Shown here piece by piece: positions 1 through 12,800 of a stretch of DNA of 64,000 nucleotides. Made by a program: the position numbers and the translations under genes. The notes beneath the pieces were generated by a model. The model saw nothing but the letters and a program-made list of their open reading frames with translations. It was not told the DNA's origin and did no database searches. Source of the stretch: Diphasiastrum complanatum (taxonomy: Eukaryota; Streptophyta; Lycopodiopsida; Lycopodiales; Lycopodiaceae); NCBI GenBank assembly GCA_029204225.1, contig CM055092.1, forward strand, positions 74,130,857-74,194,856. Reading direction: 5' to 3'. The stretch's first letter is position 1, and the number at the start of each line of letters is the position of its first letter.

Positions 1-311
1 TGAATCTTGTTTCTTGTTTCAGTAGCTAATCTGGTTCTTGATTGTTTTCTGATTTAGTAGTTAGTGGTAGGATTGCTCTCTATATTGAACGTTGATCTTC
101 TTGAGCTTTGTCTGGTTACATATGTAGCTGAGTATCGGATTTGAGTTACCCACTGACAAGCTGGGAATACATGTTTAAACCTGAGTAATGCTTCTGCTCT
201 GTAACAGTTCTAATAAGAAGAAGAACCACAAAGAACCGTAACAACAGAAGTAAAGTAATCCAAGAAGAAGAAAGAGATAAAAAGAAACGTGTTCACTGAA
301 TCTGTGAACAC
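1..311 (+). mobile_element. LTR terminal fragment (gypsy-type LTR family)
   Basis: This stretch matches, in reverse complement, the segment at about 59870-60200. Both share the CTTATTAGAAC motif, the TTTCTTCTT-rich block, the paired words around GTGAACA, and runs such as TTGTTTCTTGTTTC. It is therefore a second copy of the same LTR family, in the opposite orientation. No TGGCGCC primer-site motif follows its end near 311, so it looks like a truncated or solo LTR cut by the window edge. Confidence 0.6.
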
Positions 312-399
312 ATCCAGTTTGCTTATTTTCTGTCTATGCACTCAGTCAAATTTTTTCGAATTTTGGAATGTAACACTGGCAAATGGCAAAACGAATCTT

Positions 400-930
400 G
401 TAGTATTGGAAAGGCACCTACAATTTTGGGTTGATCTACGAAAGCAAGAATGATTTTATCCTACAACATTACAACGATGCAAGTTGGGCAAGTTGTAAGG
501 ACGACAAGAAGTCGATAACTAGTGAATGTTCAATCTTATGTGGAGCTGCAATCAGTTGGACCTACAAGAAGCAGACATTGGTGGCTCAGTCTTCGTGTGA
601 AGCATACTGCGTAGCAACCTTAAAGGTGGCGAACAAGGTAATGTGGTTGAAGATGATGTTCGAAGGGATTGGCATACCACACCGAGAACCCTCCATCATG
701 AAGATGGATTCACAGTGCTATTTATTTAGCCTAGGATCCGGTTTTTCATTCAACAACCAAGCATATACCTCTGAAGTATCATCACATTTGAGATCTTATC
801 CCGAAAAGAGAGCTTTGTGTCGAATTCATGAAATCCGAAGACATGATCACAGACCTCCTGACCAAACCATTGTTTACAAAACATAGAAGATCAATCAGAA
901 TCAGATGAAAAAGGTTGTATCGTTCAAGAG
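400..930 (+). pseudogene. Ty1/copia RNase H domain relic (3' end of pol)
   Basis: The translation follows the C-terminal RNase H of copia polyproteins. Recognisable pieces are a degenerate DASWAS segment (usual form DADWAG), AISWTYKKQTLVAQSS, then an EAYCVATLKVANKVMWLK block. In another frame it ends with MKSEDMITDLLTKPLF. At least one frameshift, between about 740 and 830, separates the two halves. The purine stretch GAGGGAG at 927-934 is a likely polypurine tract, directly before a TGTTGG LTR start. Gag, integrase and reverse transcriptase are absent upstream, so this is a 5'-truncated copy without function. Confidence 0.8.
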
Positions 931-934
931 GGAG

Positions 935-1256
935 TGTTGGAAATGGTGAACTCAATTGACCCTTTTTTTCTGGACACATCCCCTGAACAGCCGATGTCTC
1001 ATAAGCTTGGCATCAATTGTCAAATTGAAGGTGTATCCATAAATATGAGGAAGATTACCTTTCAAATTGGCATAAGTCCACGCAACACATCACATTACAC
1101 TGTAGACAATGATTTAGCTTGTTCTAAAAAATAAACACTACAATTCTCAAAAATTGAACAATCTTAGACCCATCTTCATTACTCAAATTGAGTGTGATAG
1201 TAGATTGGATATGAGGATGTTCAAGCATAGGTATTTTTTTCCATCGACTACACTCT
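935..1256 (+). mobile_element. Start of the 3' LTR of the copia relic
   Basis: TGTTGG at 935 directly follows a purine-rich tract after the copia RNase H end, which is the normal place for a 3' LTR to begin. The right LTR boundary could not be fixed. The span given ends with the first copy of the direct repeat described separately. Confidence 0.45.
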
Positions 1257-1722
1257 TTTGCAAAGGAAAGTGGTCCTTCACAATGAAGGCATTTAACTTG
1301 TTGACACAAACGCTCAAATTCCCATCCTTTTAGAATCGATAATGATTGGTGATAGCTAAGCACTTTAACTGATAGTGTAGATGGATTCAACCCTATATAA
1401 CTTTTCAAACTCAATGTTTTTTTTTTTTTTTTTTTTTTTTTTCATATTTTGGATTTATGTGAAAGTGCATTTGTCTCATAGGCATGACATCATTTGCCAA
1501 ATTGAAGGTGTATGCATAAATATGAGAAAGATTATTTTCAAATTTGCAAACACATCGCATTACATTGTAGACAATGATTCAGCTTGTTCTAAAAAATCAA
1601 CACGACGATCATAAAAAATCGAACAATCTTAGACCCATCTTCAATACTCAAATTAAGTGTGATAGTAAATTGGATATGAGGATGTTCAAGCGTAGGTATT
1701 TTTTTCATCGACTGCATTTCTT
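995..1722. repeat. Diverged direct repeat pair (995-1256 and 1472-1722)
   Basis: Two units of about 250 bp share long words in the same order: AAATTGAAGGTGTAT, TGTAGACAATGAT, CAATCTTAGACCCATCTTCA, GATATGAGGATGTTCAAGC and TATTTTTTTC. They are separated by about 215 bp that includes a run of about 26 T at 1417-1442. The copies differ by many substitutions and small indels, so the duplication is old. A link to the LTR beginning at 935 is possible but unproven. Confidence 0.75.
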
Positions 1723-3329
1723 CAGTCACCTAAAAAAAGTTTTTCGACTACTCAACAACCTCTATTTTGAGTCACTTTCTTCTTGATTTGTAGATTACCA
1801 CGACAACAATAATTTGGAAGATAGATTGAATGGAAATGATAGTATATGTAAGAGTCAATAGGAAAGGATTGATAGCTCATTCCATTCTTAACTTGCTTGA
1901 TATGCCAACAAAACTTGCACATCAGTCTTGATTGACATCTCTTCTCAAATGCTCGCAAGTTGTTTCATATTGTTCTTTATCTATCTTTCTGACTTCAAGG
2001 TTCAAGGCACAACATTGATAATGTGTTAAACAACCTCAACCCAGCCTCGTGCTCAAATGTATTATTTACACGCTTTGGTTGTCCATGATATTATGTTATC
2101 ATTGCAGGGTATGTTGGCACTTCACAATTGGACAATTATGGTCTTCAACTCACTTTTCCACTTGCTAAGTGGTGGTGCCCTTTGGAGTCTCTATTGGACA
2201 CATAATTCCCCCAATCAGAATTAGGCATTTGTTATGGTTTGGCCAGCTCGGGGAATTTCATCTATGAAGATGGAATAGTGTTGATGCCTTGTCATGTGCC
2301 AATCTTTAGCATTACAACATCTAATCCATTCAAGAACATCAAATTACAATGGAAATGCAAGAAATCAAGAAAACTAGTAAAAAATCAAGAAAGACTTCAC
2401 CAAAATAGGCAAAGTAATATATCATTATTCATAATTAAAGGTCATTCACAAGATGGGGCCTGAATCTAGAGCATGATCTAAGCTCTCATGTGATTTTAGG
2501 GACATGAACCACCATTCCCATCAAGAAAGCTCTCAAAGAGAAGCTCCAAGATCAGAAACTAAATTTCAAAGATGAACAGTAGCCTCCAAATTTAACATGA
2601 CCTTAGCTATTGATAGTGGTCATTTATGCCTCTACTATAAGTTTGGGGCCTTATTTGGCTCATTTGGGCCTTACAACTATTACTACAAATCCTTATTCAC
2701 AAATATAGCGAGGTTGTTTGAGCCTCTTTATTAACAATCCTACTGACTAGTTCTAGTCTAATTTAGCTCCATGGCTATATTTGACAATTACTTTTTAAGC
2801 TCATGGGCTAATTACATGCAGCACATGACACAAGGTTCTCCATTGTACCAATTTGCTTTTGAGGTTAGGTTAGCCCAGGTGTACTAACACTCTGGAGTGC
2901 ACCCACTCCTCTCCAAGAGAGACTCCATACTTTGAAGATTGGAATCTAAGGCACGCCAAATAGATGCCTCCTCCTACAACCTCATCTATACATTTATCAA
3001 TTTTCAAATTCCAAGCCCCATGAGCATACTACGTGCCTACTTCAAACACCTTCTAAAAGTCATGCATTTTATGAATCTTGCTCTTGAAAATCCGAAGAAG
3101 TAAAAAGTATTTGAGAATATTGTTTTGTAGAAATCACCGAACCATCTATAATCCCATAATATTTTAGGAAATTGATAATTGTATTTTTGGATTTTATTAT
3201 GCCTATTTTTCGAAAAAAGTTGTCCATTCCATTGTGGAGGGGTGCCACCATTGGCCCACCTTGCCTCTACCTTATACAACGAAACCCCCCCCCGCCACCC
3301 CCAAAAAAAACCAAAAAAAAAAAACATTT
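1723..3329. other. No gene recognised; AT-rich intergenic DNA
   Basis: Short open frames here have no recognisable family features. The stretch includes homopolymer-rich sequence at about 3284-3324 (C runs followed by A runs). It is probably old repeat DNA between the copia relic and the promoter of the RNA-binding protein gene. Confidence 0.5.
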
Positions 3330-3838
3330 GACTCTATCTAGGGTTTTGTAGAAACGCTGTAGAATGAAAGGATCCACTCCGTTGAATGTACGACACGTGT
3401 CAAGATCGAATACCAAATAGCTTTCACACGAGACGTGGCCAAATCGGATGCCGTCGTGAATATCCAACGGCCAGAGACGAAGATTTGTTTGCGCCTTTAA
3501 GAGACCGGCTTGAGGCGCGATCCATACATAGCATGAGTAACGCGAATAAGTAGCCGTTTCTTCGTCTCTCGCCTTCACAACTATCGGCGGTTGCTTTCCT
3601 CTATCGTCGAGGTCTCTTCGTACTTGCGCGCAATTAGCAGATTTTGCCTTAAGAGGACATCAGCACTTATAGTTGTTTATGATCTTTAAGTTTCATATTA
3701 CAAGATAGGAAGCTAGAAGTGTCAGGGAAGGCAAGATCAGCGGAAATCGCTGGGCCAGGAGCAGCATTAGGTTTCAGGTTTTCCGCTCACGCAGTTGAAG
3801 GCACTGTTCTGTTTGAAGAGCAAGTGTTTTAGGTAGCC
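3330..3838 (+). promoter_or_regulatory. Promoter and 5' leader of the hnRNP-like gene
   Basis: The sequence is richer in G and C than the DNA to its left. It contains a telo-box-like TAGGGTTT at 3339-3346, a palindromic G-box GACACGTGTC at 3392-3401, and an ABRE-like ACGTGGC at 3433-3439. A TC-rich initiator-like stretch lies near 3555-3600. No clear TATA box was found. The ATG at 3839 has a favourable context (GCCATGGCG). The transcription start and any 5' UTR intron cannot be fixed from sequence alone. Confidence 0.45.
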
Positions 3839-6800
3839 ATGGCGTCTTCTGGGGATTCAGAACAGGCGGCTCAGAACCCTGGCTCTGACCTGCCGCTGGC
3901 CGGCGAGGAACAAGAGGGGCAGCAAGGCAGTTTGCAAAACGGAGGGCAGGGGAAAGAGGCTAAGCTAGACAGTGCGGCTGAAGAGGGTGCCTCGGCAGCA
4001 AATACATTTGCTTCAGGGTTAGTCATCCGTTCAGCTTCCCCCTTAGATAGCTTTGGTTCAGGCCGCTGTCATGCTTTAGTTTTTGTCTCGCTATAGCGTT
4101 TGATGCCACAGCATAGCATTTGATATGGATTTCTTGTAGCATTATAGTTTGGGAGTGTTCGGTTAGCATTTTAGTTTTAGAACCTCTCTCTTCTAGGTTA
4201 CTTATGTACAGTGCCCTATCTTATGATTAGAGGGAAGATATTTATTGGAGGCTTGCCACGGGAGACAACCACAGGTAAGAGCTGCATTAGTCTTCTTACC
4301 CATTGCTTTTATCTGTAGCAGTAGTAGTTTTCAGCCGTTATCTGTAGCGCAGTAGTTTTCTGCTTCTATCCATAGCAGCAGCATCAGTATGGTGCTTCTA
4401 TATGTAGCGGCAGTAGTTTTGTACTTACATATGTAGCAGCAGAAGTATTGTGCTTCTTTATCTAGCACCAGTAGTTTTGTGCTTCCATTTGTAGCAGCGG
4501 TAGCTATTTGCTTCCATTTCTAGATGCGGTGGTTTTGTGCTTCCATCTCTAGCAGCGTTAGTTTTCTGCTTATATCTCTAGCAGCAGTAGGCGTGTGCCT
4601 TTGTCTCTAGCAGCACTAGTTTTCTGCTTCTATCTCTAGCAGCAGTTTGTTTTCGGCTTCTACCACTTCGCAGCAGCTTGTTTTCGGCTTCTGCCTCTTC
4701 TTGGCAGTAGTTTTCTGCCTATATCTGTGGCAGTGTAGTTGTCTGCTTTTATTTGTAGCACAGTAGTTTTTTGCTTTTATTTGTAGCAACAGTAGTTTTC
4801 TGCTTTTTATAAGCCTGAAGGCACTTGTGCAGGTCTTAGAAAGTTAAGTATTTTGCTAGAGAAATTCTCGATCAGTTGGTTTATTTTGCAGAGGCTCTCA
4901 CAAACCATTTCAAGAAGTATGGGGAGTTGACAGACTCTGTCATCATGAAGACCCGCGGGTCTGGCCATCCACGGGGGTTTGGGTTTGTAACATTTGCTGA
5001 TCCCAGTATTTGCGATCGGGTTTTACAAGAAGAGCAGATAATCAATGGCAGAACAGTAAGTAATAAGTGTTTTTCTACATACTCTTGAAAGCTTTTTAGT
5101 GTTTCCACGAACCGGGTTCGTGGGCGAACGAACCACAATTTGTCAATGAATCGATCGGGTCCGATTCGAATCAGAAAGAATCGGATCCAGAAAAAAAAAG
5201 GTTCTTCGATTTTGGACAATTCTTTGATTGTGACATTAATGATTCTTTCTTGGCTTTTGTTCTGATTTGTACTTAGAAATGCCCCAAAAAAAAACGATTT
5301 TTTGATTGTGACATCAACGTTTCAATGTTCTGATTTGTATTCAAATGTTTACCTAGTGTATTGTGTGATGGATGTTTAGTGATGGATCATGAATAAATCA
5401 TAAATTACATTGTTAAGTGGAAGTTGGAGCATGCAATCTAGTTTGTGAAGTTTGAAATGTGTCCATTCAACGTTGTCATGTGCACTTGTGATACTGTGAA
5501 TGTTGAAATGTAATATAGTTTCTATCAGCAACAATGAACCTTGAAATGTCTTTTTCAATTGAAATCTAACATCTATAAGATTTCAGGCACATTGTAGACA
5601 TTATACATTCTAAAAATGCAAAAAAAAAAAACTGCCGATTGGCCCCATTCTTTCTGATTCTTTTGGAAGGCACCGGTTTAGAACCACGATTCATGTCGAT
5701 TCATCCGATCCTGAAAAGGTTGATTCTGAACCGGGGGAAACACTAAAGCTTTTGTATAGAAGGTTTTCCTGTTTGTGTCCTGTTTTTTTGCAGAACTCAC
5801 ACTACTTTGTTTTATTTTAGAATGGTTCACCATTGACCACAATGTATTTGCATGACCTTTTTTTGAGTGGAAACTCTTTCTCATAGCAATATATCATATA
5901 GCAACTTGTGATTCTACTTTTTGCTTTCCTTGGACACAACACGTGTATACACAGATTCGCCCTTCTCTGTTCTTGTGACTGATTTTGAAAAAAGTTTAGC
6001 ATTTTCAGTTTCTATAATTTGCAATTTTAGCTCAATGCATTTTTTAGAAGCCATTCCTCATTGATTATCTGTTCAGCTATGACGTGGTTCATTAAGGATT
6101 GGAAACTTGAGGGTGTACCTAATTCTGGAGAATTGCAGGTAGATTGTAAAAGATCGATTCCTCGTGAGAACATGGATGCACTTAAAGGACCAAAGACAAA
6201 GAAGATATTTGTTGGAGGCATTCCAACTACAGTTACTGAAGGTAAATGTTATATATTTCTTACTGTTCGCAGCAGCATAAAGTGTATAAACTCCTCATGC
6301 ATTGACCACTAACCACAAGTTACATAACTTTTGCTGTGTCTCCTTTGGTTGAAGAAATTTGAGATATTTTTTCATCCATATCTTTGCTTCCAAATTCTTA
6401 AGTTTGCAGTTTATGCCATTTCAGAGGAATTTGCGAAACATTTTTCCCAGTTTGGAAAAATTGTGGAGCACCAGATTATGCTGGATCATAGCAATAGTCG
6501 ATCTCGTGGATTTGGATTTATTATATTTGATAACGAGAAGACAGTTGACGATCTTTTGGCTAAAGGGAACATGCACGACTTTGCAGGAAAACAGGTAAAA
6601 GGCTCAAGTGGATGTTTTGTTTGAATGTGGGCTTTTCGTTAAGACCACCAGAATGTGAATTTGGAAGAAATTTTGTGAATTTGAAACTTGACTTTCCATC
6701 CACTTAGTCCCTCCTAAACTGGGGGAACAACCAATCTAGATATAGCATTCATTATATTGGCAATCCTCAATGGTCTTGGGATAGCTCTATGCTAATGATG

Positions 6801-9800
6801 CTCTGGAGTAGAACTTGTGATCCCAACGGATCAATAGTGCTATGGACAAATCTCCTCATTGGAATTGGGTTCACCTTGAACATGTATTATCTCAAACCTA
6901 AAACATTACTAGGTGGACATTTTCACATAGTCTTTTTGGGATAGCTTGTATATTGTTACCTTTGATTTTATTTGCTGTAGGTTTTTCTCCATTCTTAAGG
7001 ACAGGACAAACATTTTCATCATCAAATTAACAATGTTTCTCAATTTTAGCATTAGGCTTGAACATGTGACTTCTTACATTGTCTTCCTTAGTACTTACAA
7101 TTGATGATGTTGTGAGCTAGCAGACACTTTGTATGCTTGTAGACTTTGTTAACTTTTCTTATTCCAGTGGTTATCGGCAATAATGATTCATTCAAATCGA
7201 CAACATACCTTTATTTAAGCATAATGTTATATGCATGTGCCAGCTTTGCTTTTCAATGAGATACTACTTTCAATGATGAGTGACACTGATTGATCTTAGG
7301 CTGATAAAATATTTTGTTGCTTTTGATGTTGGTGCAATTGAATCACATCAAAGTAATAGACTATGACAGGAGTAGTAACCTATGACGGAAGACTAGTTAA
7401 TTTAAAGACAATGGATGTCTAATGAAGGACTTGTAGAGTGAGAGTCAGATACAACGTACCAAGGTTGGAGCTTTATATACTAAAAGTTGTCATTAGTGGT
7501 GGATTGTTGAGCCTTGCATAGCTATGCAAGCTGTTATGATTCTCCAATATTATGCAAGGCGTGTTTGTCAGTGGGATGGGCCATGGTGTTATAGGACGCC
7601 ATTGTCACTGTCTAGGTGAGTGATTGTTTGATGCAATGTTGTATCGAAATGTGTTTCAAAACGCCACATTCGAAACTGGTCCGTTTAAAAAAACCAATTT
7701 TTTTGCATTTCCACACAGTTCCATGAATATGTATGGAGTATCACAGTATCTAGTATCTACAAGTGTACGATCACCTATTTATGGGGTCCCATAGAGACCC
7801 TGATATGCACACACATCAATTTCTAGCAGTATGTCAGGCTAACCGGTAGACGAAAGATTTTCAAAAGTTGGAATTATTTCCAACTACTTTGAAGGCTAAT
7901 GCTTTGCAGTGGTATTAGCAATTTGGTTTACAAGAATTTTGGACTTGCGATGATCTTAAACACGCTTTTCTTAAGCGTTACAAAAAGGAACATGAGGATG
8001 AAGAGATTCTTGATAAACTTCAAGCCATTGAATAGAGGAAGAAGGAAGATGTTTTGGCTTATGTGCAACGTTTCAAAATTCTGGAGAAGCGGTTGCAAGA
8101 ACCTTTGACGAATCTTAAACGGGTTAAGGATTTTTGTCATGATTTACATCTTTGAGTGATCAGGGACTGAGTGAATTGTGGAGGCAGCTCGACAATTAAA
8201 AGAGGAAGAGACGTGTATCATTCTGATGAAAATTAAGGGATTGACATTTTTGTTGAACTTTGTTGCTGTGCATCTACCAACAGGTCCATATGTGTATCGT
8301 ATTCTATTGGGTGACCATGGCTTCATGCTGCGATAGGGCTAGAGAAGGGCTAGGCATAGAAGTGTGATTGTTGACATGTTATCAAAGTACCTACTACCAT
8401 GTTTAAAGTCTTGAAACAATTCTAAAAAGTTCAATTTTCTAAACTATAACTTCTGACTCTGAGCATTGACGCCATTGATTTCAATCTTGATTCTAAGATT
8501 CAAATACTAGGTGTCTTGCGAAAAGTAGGGCCAATTTTGGTACATTTTTTGGAAAAAATTTCTATTTACCTTTTACGATTTTCTTATTTTTGTGATAGGC
8601 TTTTCCCTAAAGCTCATAGGTCTCTATTTCTTTTGGCACTGGTCTTTAGCTAGATACTGGGTATTCACAGTTTGGGACATGTGTTCTCAATCCACTTGAG
8701 AATGAGTGGTTCACTAGGCATTCTAAGCAATTTTTACTTCATTCACTAAAGTAGCTATGTAGGAATCACATTGTCTTAATTCTTGACTGATAATTTTATC
8801 GCTTCCATGTTCGTTCTTTTTGGAAGGAAGTTGTTCTGCTATAACAAAGGTGAGAGTTTTTATTTAGAAAAACTTTTTGTCTCTTAGCAATCCTGAGCTC
8901 GCACAGGGCTCATCCAATTCTGATTGTTGGTCTGGTTCCCTTTGTGTCTTCCTCCTCCCTTCTTTCTTCCTGTTTTTTTTTTCTTTCTTCTATATCCACT
9001 AAAGTTCTACATAATCTTGTTCCAAATACGATACTCCCTAGTTGATGCATTCATCAATTGTTGTTGCCCTGTTGTGTGACCAGACAATCTTGTCTCAAAT
9101 GAGTTGCTTTTCCCTTGTTCAGGTTTAGAACGTGGATGTACCTCGGCAAACTGTTCAGAGGATTGTGCGTTTCTGTGACTAATTTACTGCTTGACAAAAA
9201 AGGTTGTCAAGGACCACTTCTGTAATAACACTCAATGTTCTGAAATTTTTTAACTTCTGAAATCCATGTACTGTTTGTTCTTGGCTAGCTAGCTTTCTGA
9301 TTCACTTGTCTTGGAGCCGGTTCCTTGACTTGCTTGCTTGCAAGCTAGTCTCAGAATGACAAAGAACCGTTTGGGTTCCATTCCCCATATCATGGGACTT
9401 TGATGTTGTAGACTCGGATAACAACAATCACCCAATGCCTTTTCTTTCAACGTGGAGTGTCAATAGCTTCTTGATTGGATTGATATTTTGTGAGGATGCA
9501 TTGAACTTTGCTTCTTCTGTTCATCCACATATTCAGAGTCTCAAGTTTGCATTCTATCCAGACGTTGTCAAGGTCTGTTTCGGTGATGGAATTCTTCACT
9601 ATTTTATGCCAAATCTTAACATGTGCACTAGGGTCTCGTGACTAGCTTACATGGTACACACCTGGGATCTCTATATCCTTGCACTCATTAGCATCACAAA
9701 ATTACATAGAAATGCCCTGCCAAAACATGCCCATACTTAATGAGAAAAGTACTCCATCAATTCTACAAAGGACAGATTACAAAGACTTACCCCCATCACA

Positions 9801-12800
9801 TGTGGATGGGAGGAGCCACACTAAAAGACACAACACATGGTGCTTCCAACCTAGTCTACCATGTGGTGTGCCCCTTTTAAAAATTTGGAGCTATGCTTAT
9901 CAGATTTTTATGACACATGCCATGTGAAACATCAATGATGCTTGGATATTTTGATTTGACTGCTATTGACCTAGCAAGAGGTTTAGTCTAGTTGAGGGGT
10001 TTTCGAGCTGCTTAATTTGAACCACCACTTCTGCATGTAGACTCATTGAATACCATTATTTATTAGATACTCTAGTGATTTGACTCGTTGATATTTAGGC
10101 CTGGACATGACATTGTACAATGTATATGTAGTACTGACATCAACGACATCTCTAGTGGATACAGTTATATCCAACTAATTATTGACTCCTGATATTCAAG
10201 AGATTTGCTCTTTATCGAACGTGTCTTGAGCGTCGTTCATCCCTCAAAACTATCAGCGTAAACGAATGGTGTGAGCATAAAAAAGAAAACACAAGCTATA
10301 TGATTCGAAAGGTTTTGATATTTATATTTATGAGCTTTGGAAAGATTCAATCTTGTGTTCAGACTAAGGAATTATAGTCGTGTACTTCTCATAATGTACA
10401 TAATACCTTGCAGGCTTGCTGTTTGCAATGTCAAAAATTGGGATAGGGAAGCATACATATCAATGTCAATGTGCACCTGTAAGGCAAACCAAATAATGTT
10501 GCCAGAGTGTGATCTATCATTGGCCTCTGATTGATTATCAACTTGTGTGGAGATCAAATCTCTAGATTCCCATCATTCAAACTTGTGATTTGAACGAATT
10601 TCTTACAGAACCTTAATGAGTTCCATCGTGTTATAGGTGAAACAGCACATAGAGCAGCAAGGAGAGAGAAATACTGCAAATAGAATGATCAACGAAGGGC
10701 AAGCTCATTTGAAGTTAAATGTAATGAGAGCTAAGCTGATTGTGCTAAATTAAGCTATGAAACTACTCTTCAAGCACTCAATCTACGAGCATATCGAAAT
10801 GGCTAATGCCAATCTATTGTTGATAAGACCAAGTGACCTTATCCTGCTGCTAACTGGAAACATCTAAAGAGATTCTAGTCATTGTTAAAAGTCTTGAAAT
10901 GAGCTATTGTGTTCTGAAAATGAGATTGAGCAATCCATATTTTCTTGGAAAAACATCACGTTTTAGGGAACTAGAATTTGGATGTTGAAAACTTGAATGT
11001 TACTGGTAATACAGTAAATTAAAATTCTTATTTAAATAGAGATACAAACCTGTCATTCATGGTCACCAGTTGGTTTTAATTGATTCTTGTCAATGTTGAA
11101 AGTTTTGAAATGAGCTACTTTGTTCTGAAAAGAAGTTTGCCATATTTTCTTGGAGAAAAAGGCAGTCTTTGGGGAACTAGATTTGGGATGTTAAAAGCTG
11201 AATGTTACTGGTAATACAGTTTACGAAAGTACAGAATACATAATACAAGTTTCATCAGTTATCAGGGTTCAGAATTCACATTTATAGTTGTACGAGTTGA
11301 AATTTTACAAGTCTTCACGGTTCATGTGTCACCTGGGTCGTGTGTCACCTGGGTCGTGCCCCGGTGCCGCGTCGGCAGCGCCCGGACGGGACTTGGCGCC
11401 AGGCCGCGCTAGCTGCCCGGGTGCTGCCAGCGCAGCAGCAGCGAGCTCCTGGGCCAGGTTCGGCCCGGCGACGGGAGTAGCGCGAGCTTGCCCCCGTCGC
11501 CATGGGCTCGGAAGCCGGGCGGCGGGCGCTGCCGACGCGGCACCGGGGCACCCGAGCGCGGGCGCCGGTGCCCAATTCTCTGAAGTTTCAAGGTTCCAAT
11601 TGCCTTTCAGAAGATTCTAACGATTTTCTGATTTTGTAACTGAATACTTAGGTCCTATATTAAGGAACCAAAATTTCCAGCAAGACTATTCACTGTACCA
11701 CCCACTCATATCTAGGAGCTAGAAATTTCCATCATTCTCCCTATATATCAAATTTTCAATTCAAATCAAGAATCGATTCTGGAGGGTTTGAATTGCTATT
11801 CTTTGTTACTGTGGTCCAATTGAATGGCAGGTATATTTTGAATGAGCCAATGACAAAGCTTTCATAGGTGGAGTAGTAATTTTACCTATATGTGAAGTTT
11901 GAACAGATTTGAAGTTTAGTTGCATAAAAATGTAACTACGAGAAAATTTTCAAATAGAGGTAGACTTTTGGTCCATCGATGCAGAAGGTCGTGTATACAG
12001 CTACTCTCTCCTTGGTTCTTGTGTGTGGGTACTATTGATTATCATAGAATCAGAGCAGTGTGTCAATTCAGTTGCTATAAATCTCTAGATTTCTTTAGTT
12101 TTTGTTCGAGTTTAGTGATTTTGGCAAGTTTCTAGTACCGTGTCTCTAAAACTTGTGATGTAAAGGATGCTGGGAATCGAACCTCAAGCATCAAAAGCTA
12201 GGCAATGTTTTTGAGAGGCCATAAAACATTCTTACACTTTGTCATTGCTTAGTTATTGAAAGCTCTCTCTTTTTCTTCTGTGAGTCTCTTCAAATTCTTC
12301 AAGGCATAGTGAGTTAAGTTACAATGAACATGATATTTAAAAGGGATTGAGATTGCAGTGCACAGCTTTTGCTTGAAAAAAAATTTAGTTTAAAACTTTT
12401 TTCCTTTGATTGTTTACAGGTGGAGATAAAGAAAGCTGAACCAAAGAAGGCACAGGATCCAAAGAGGGCACAGGAACCAAAGAGGCCACACGAACCAAGG
12501 AGGGTACATGAATTGGGAAGTGGGGATTTATCTGGTCGAATTGGGTTGGGTTCCTCTGGGCTTGGTGTTTATGATCGATACGATGATGGCTATGGTCTAA
12601 GTTCAGATCTTGGCTATAATAGTGGGTTGTATAGAAGTGGTTATGGAAGTAGAGCTGGCAGTTACGGAGGCTATGGTGGGACTTATGGAGGTTATGGAAG
12701 TGGTGGATTTGGAGGATCTAATCTTGATTTGGCTGGATATGGTGGAAGCTATCTTGGTGGAGGTTATGGTTCTGGCCTTGGATCATATGGAGGGAGCCTT

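Larger units (their letters stand above)
6595..12419 (+). other. Intron 5 of the hnRNP-like gene (5.8 kb)
   Basis: This intron runs from CAG/GTAAAA to TTTACAG/GTGG and separates the RRM2 exon from the glycine-rich exon. It holds a Ty3/gypsy gag relic (7850-8165), a diverged direct repeat (10880-11220) and a GC-rich fold-back (11330-11580), each listed separately. I recognised no other gene in the remaining sequence. Its length relative to the other introns (about 0.2-1.1 kb) is explained by repeat accumulation. Confidence 0.8.

Noticed and set aside
11288-11620. Ala/Gly/Pro-rich frames on both strands in intron 5
   Set aside because: Artefact of the GC-rich fold-back, which removes stop codons in all phases.
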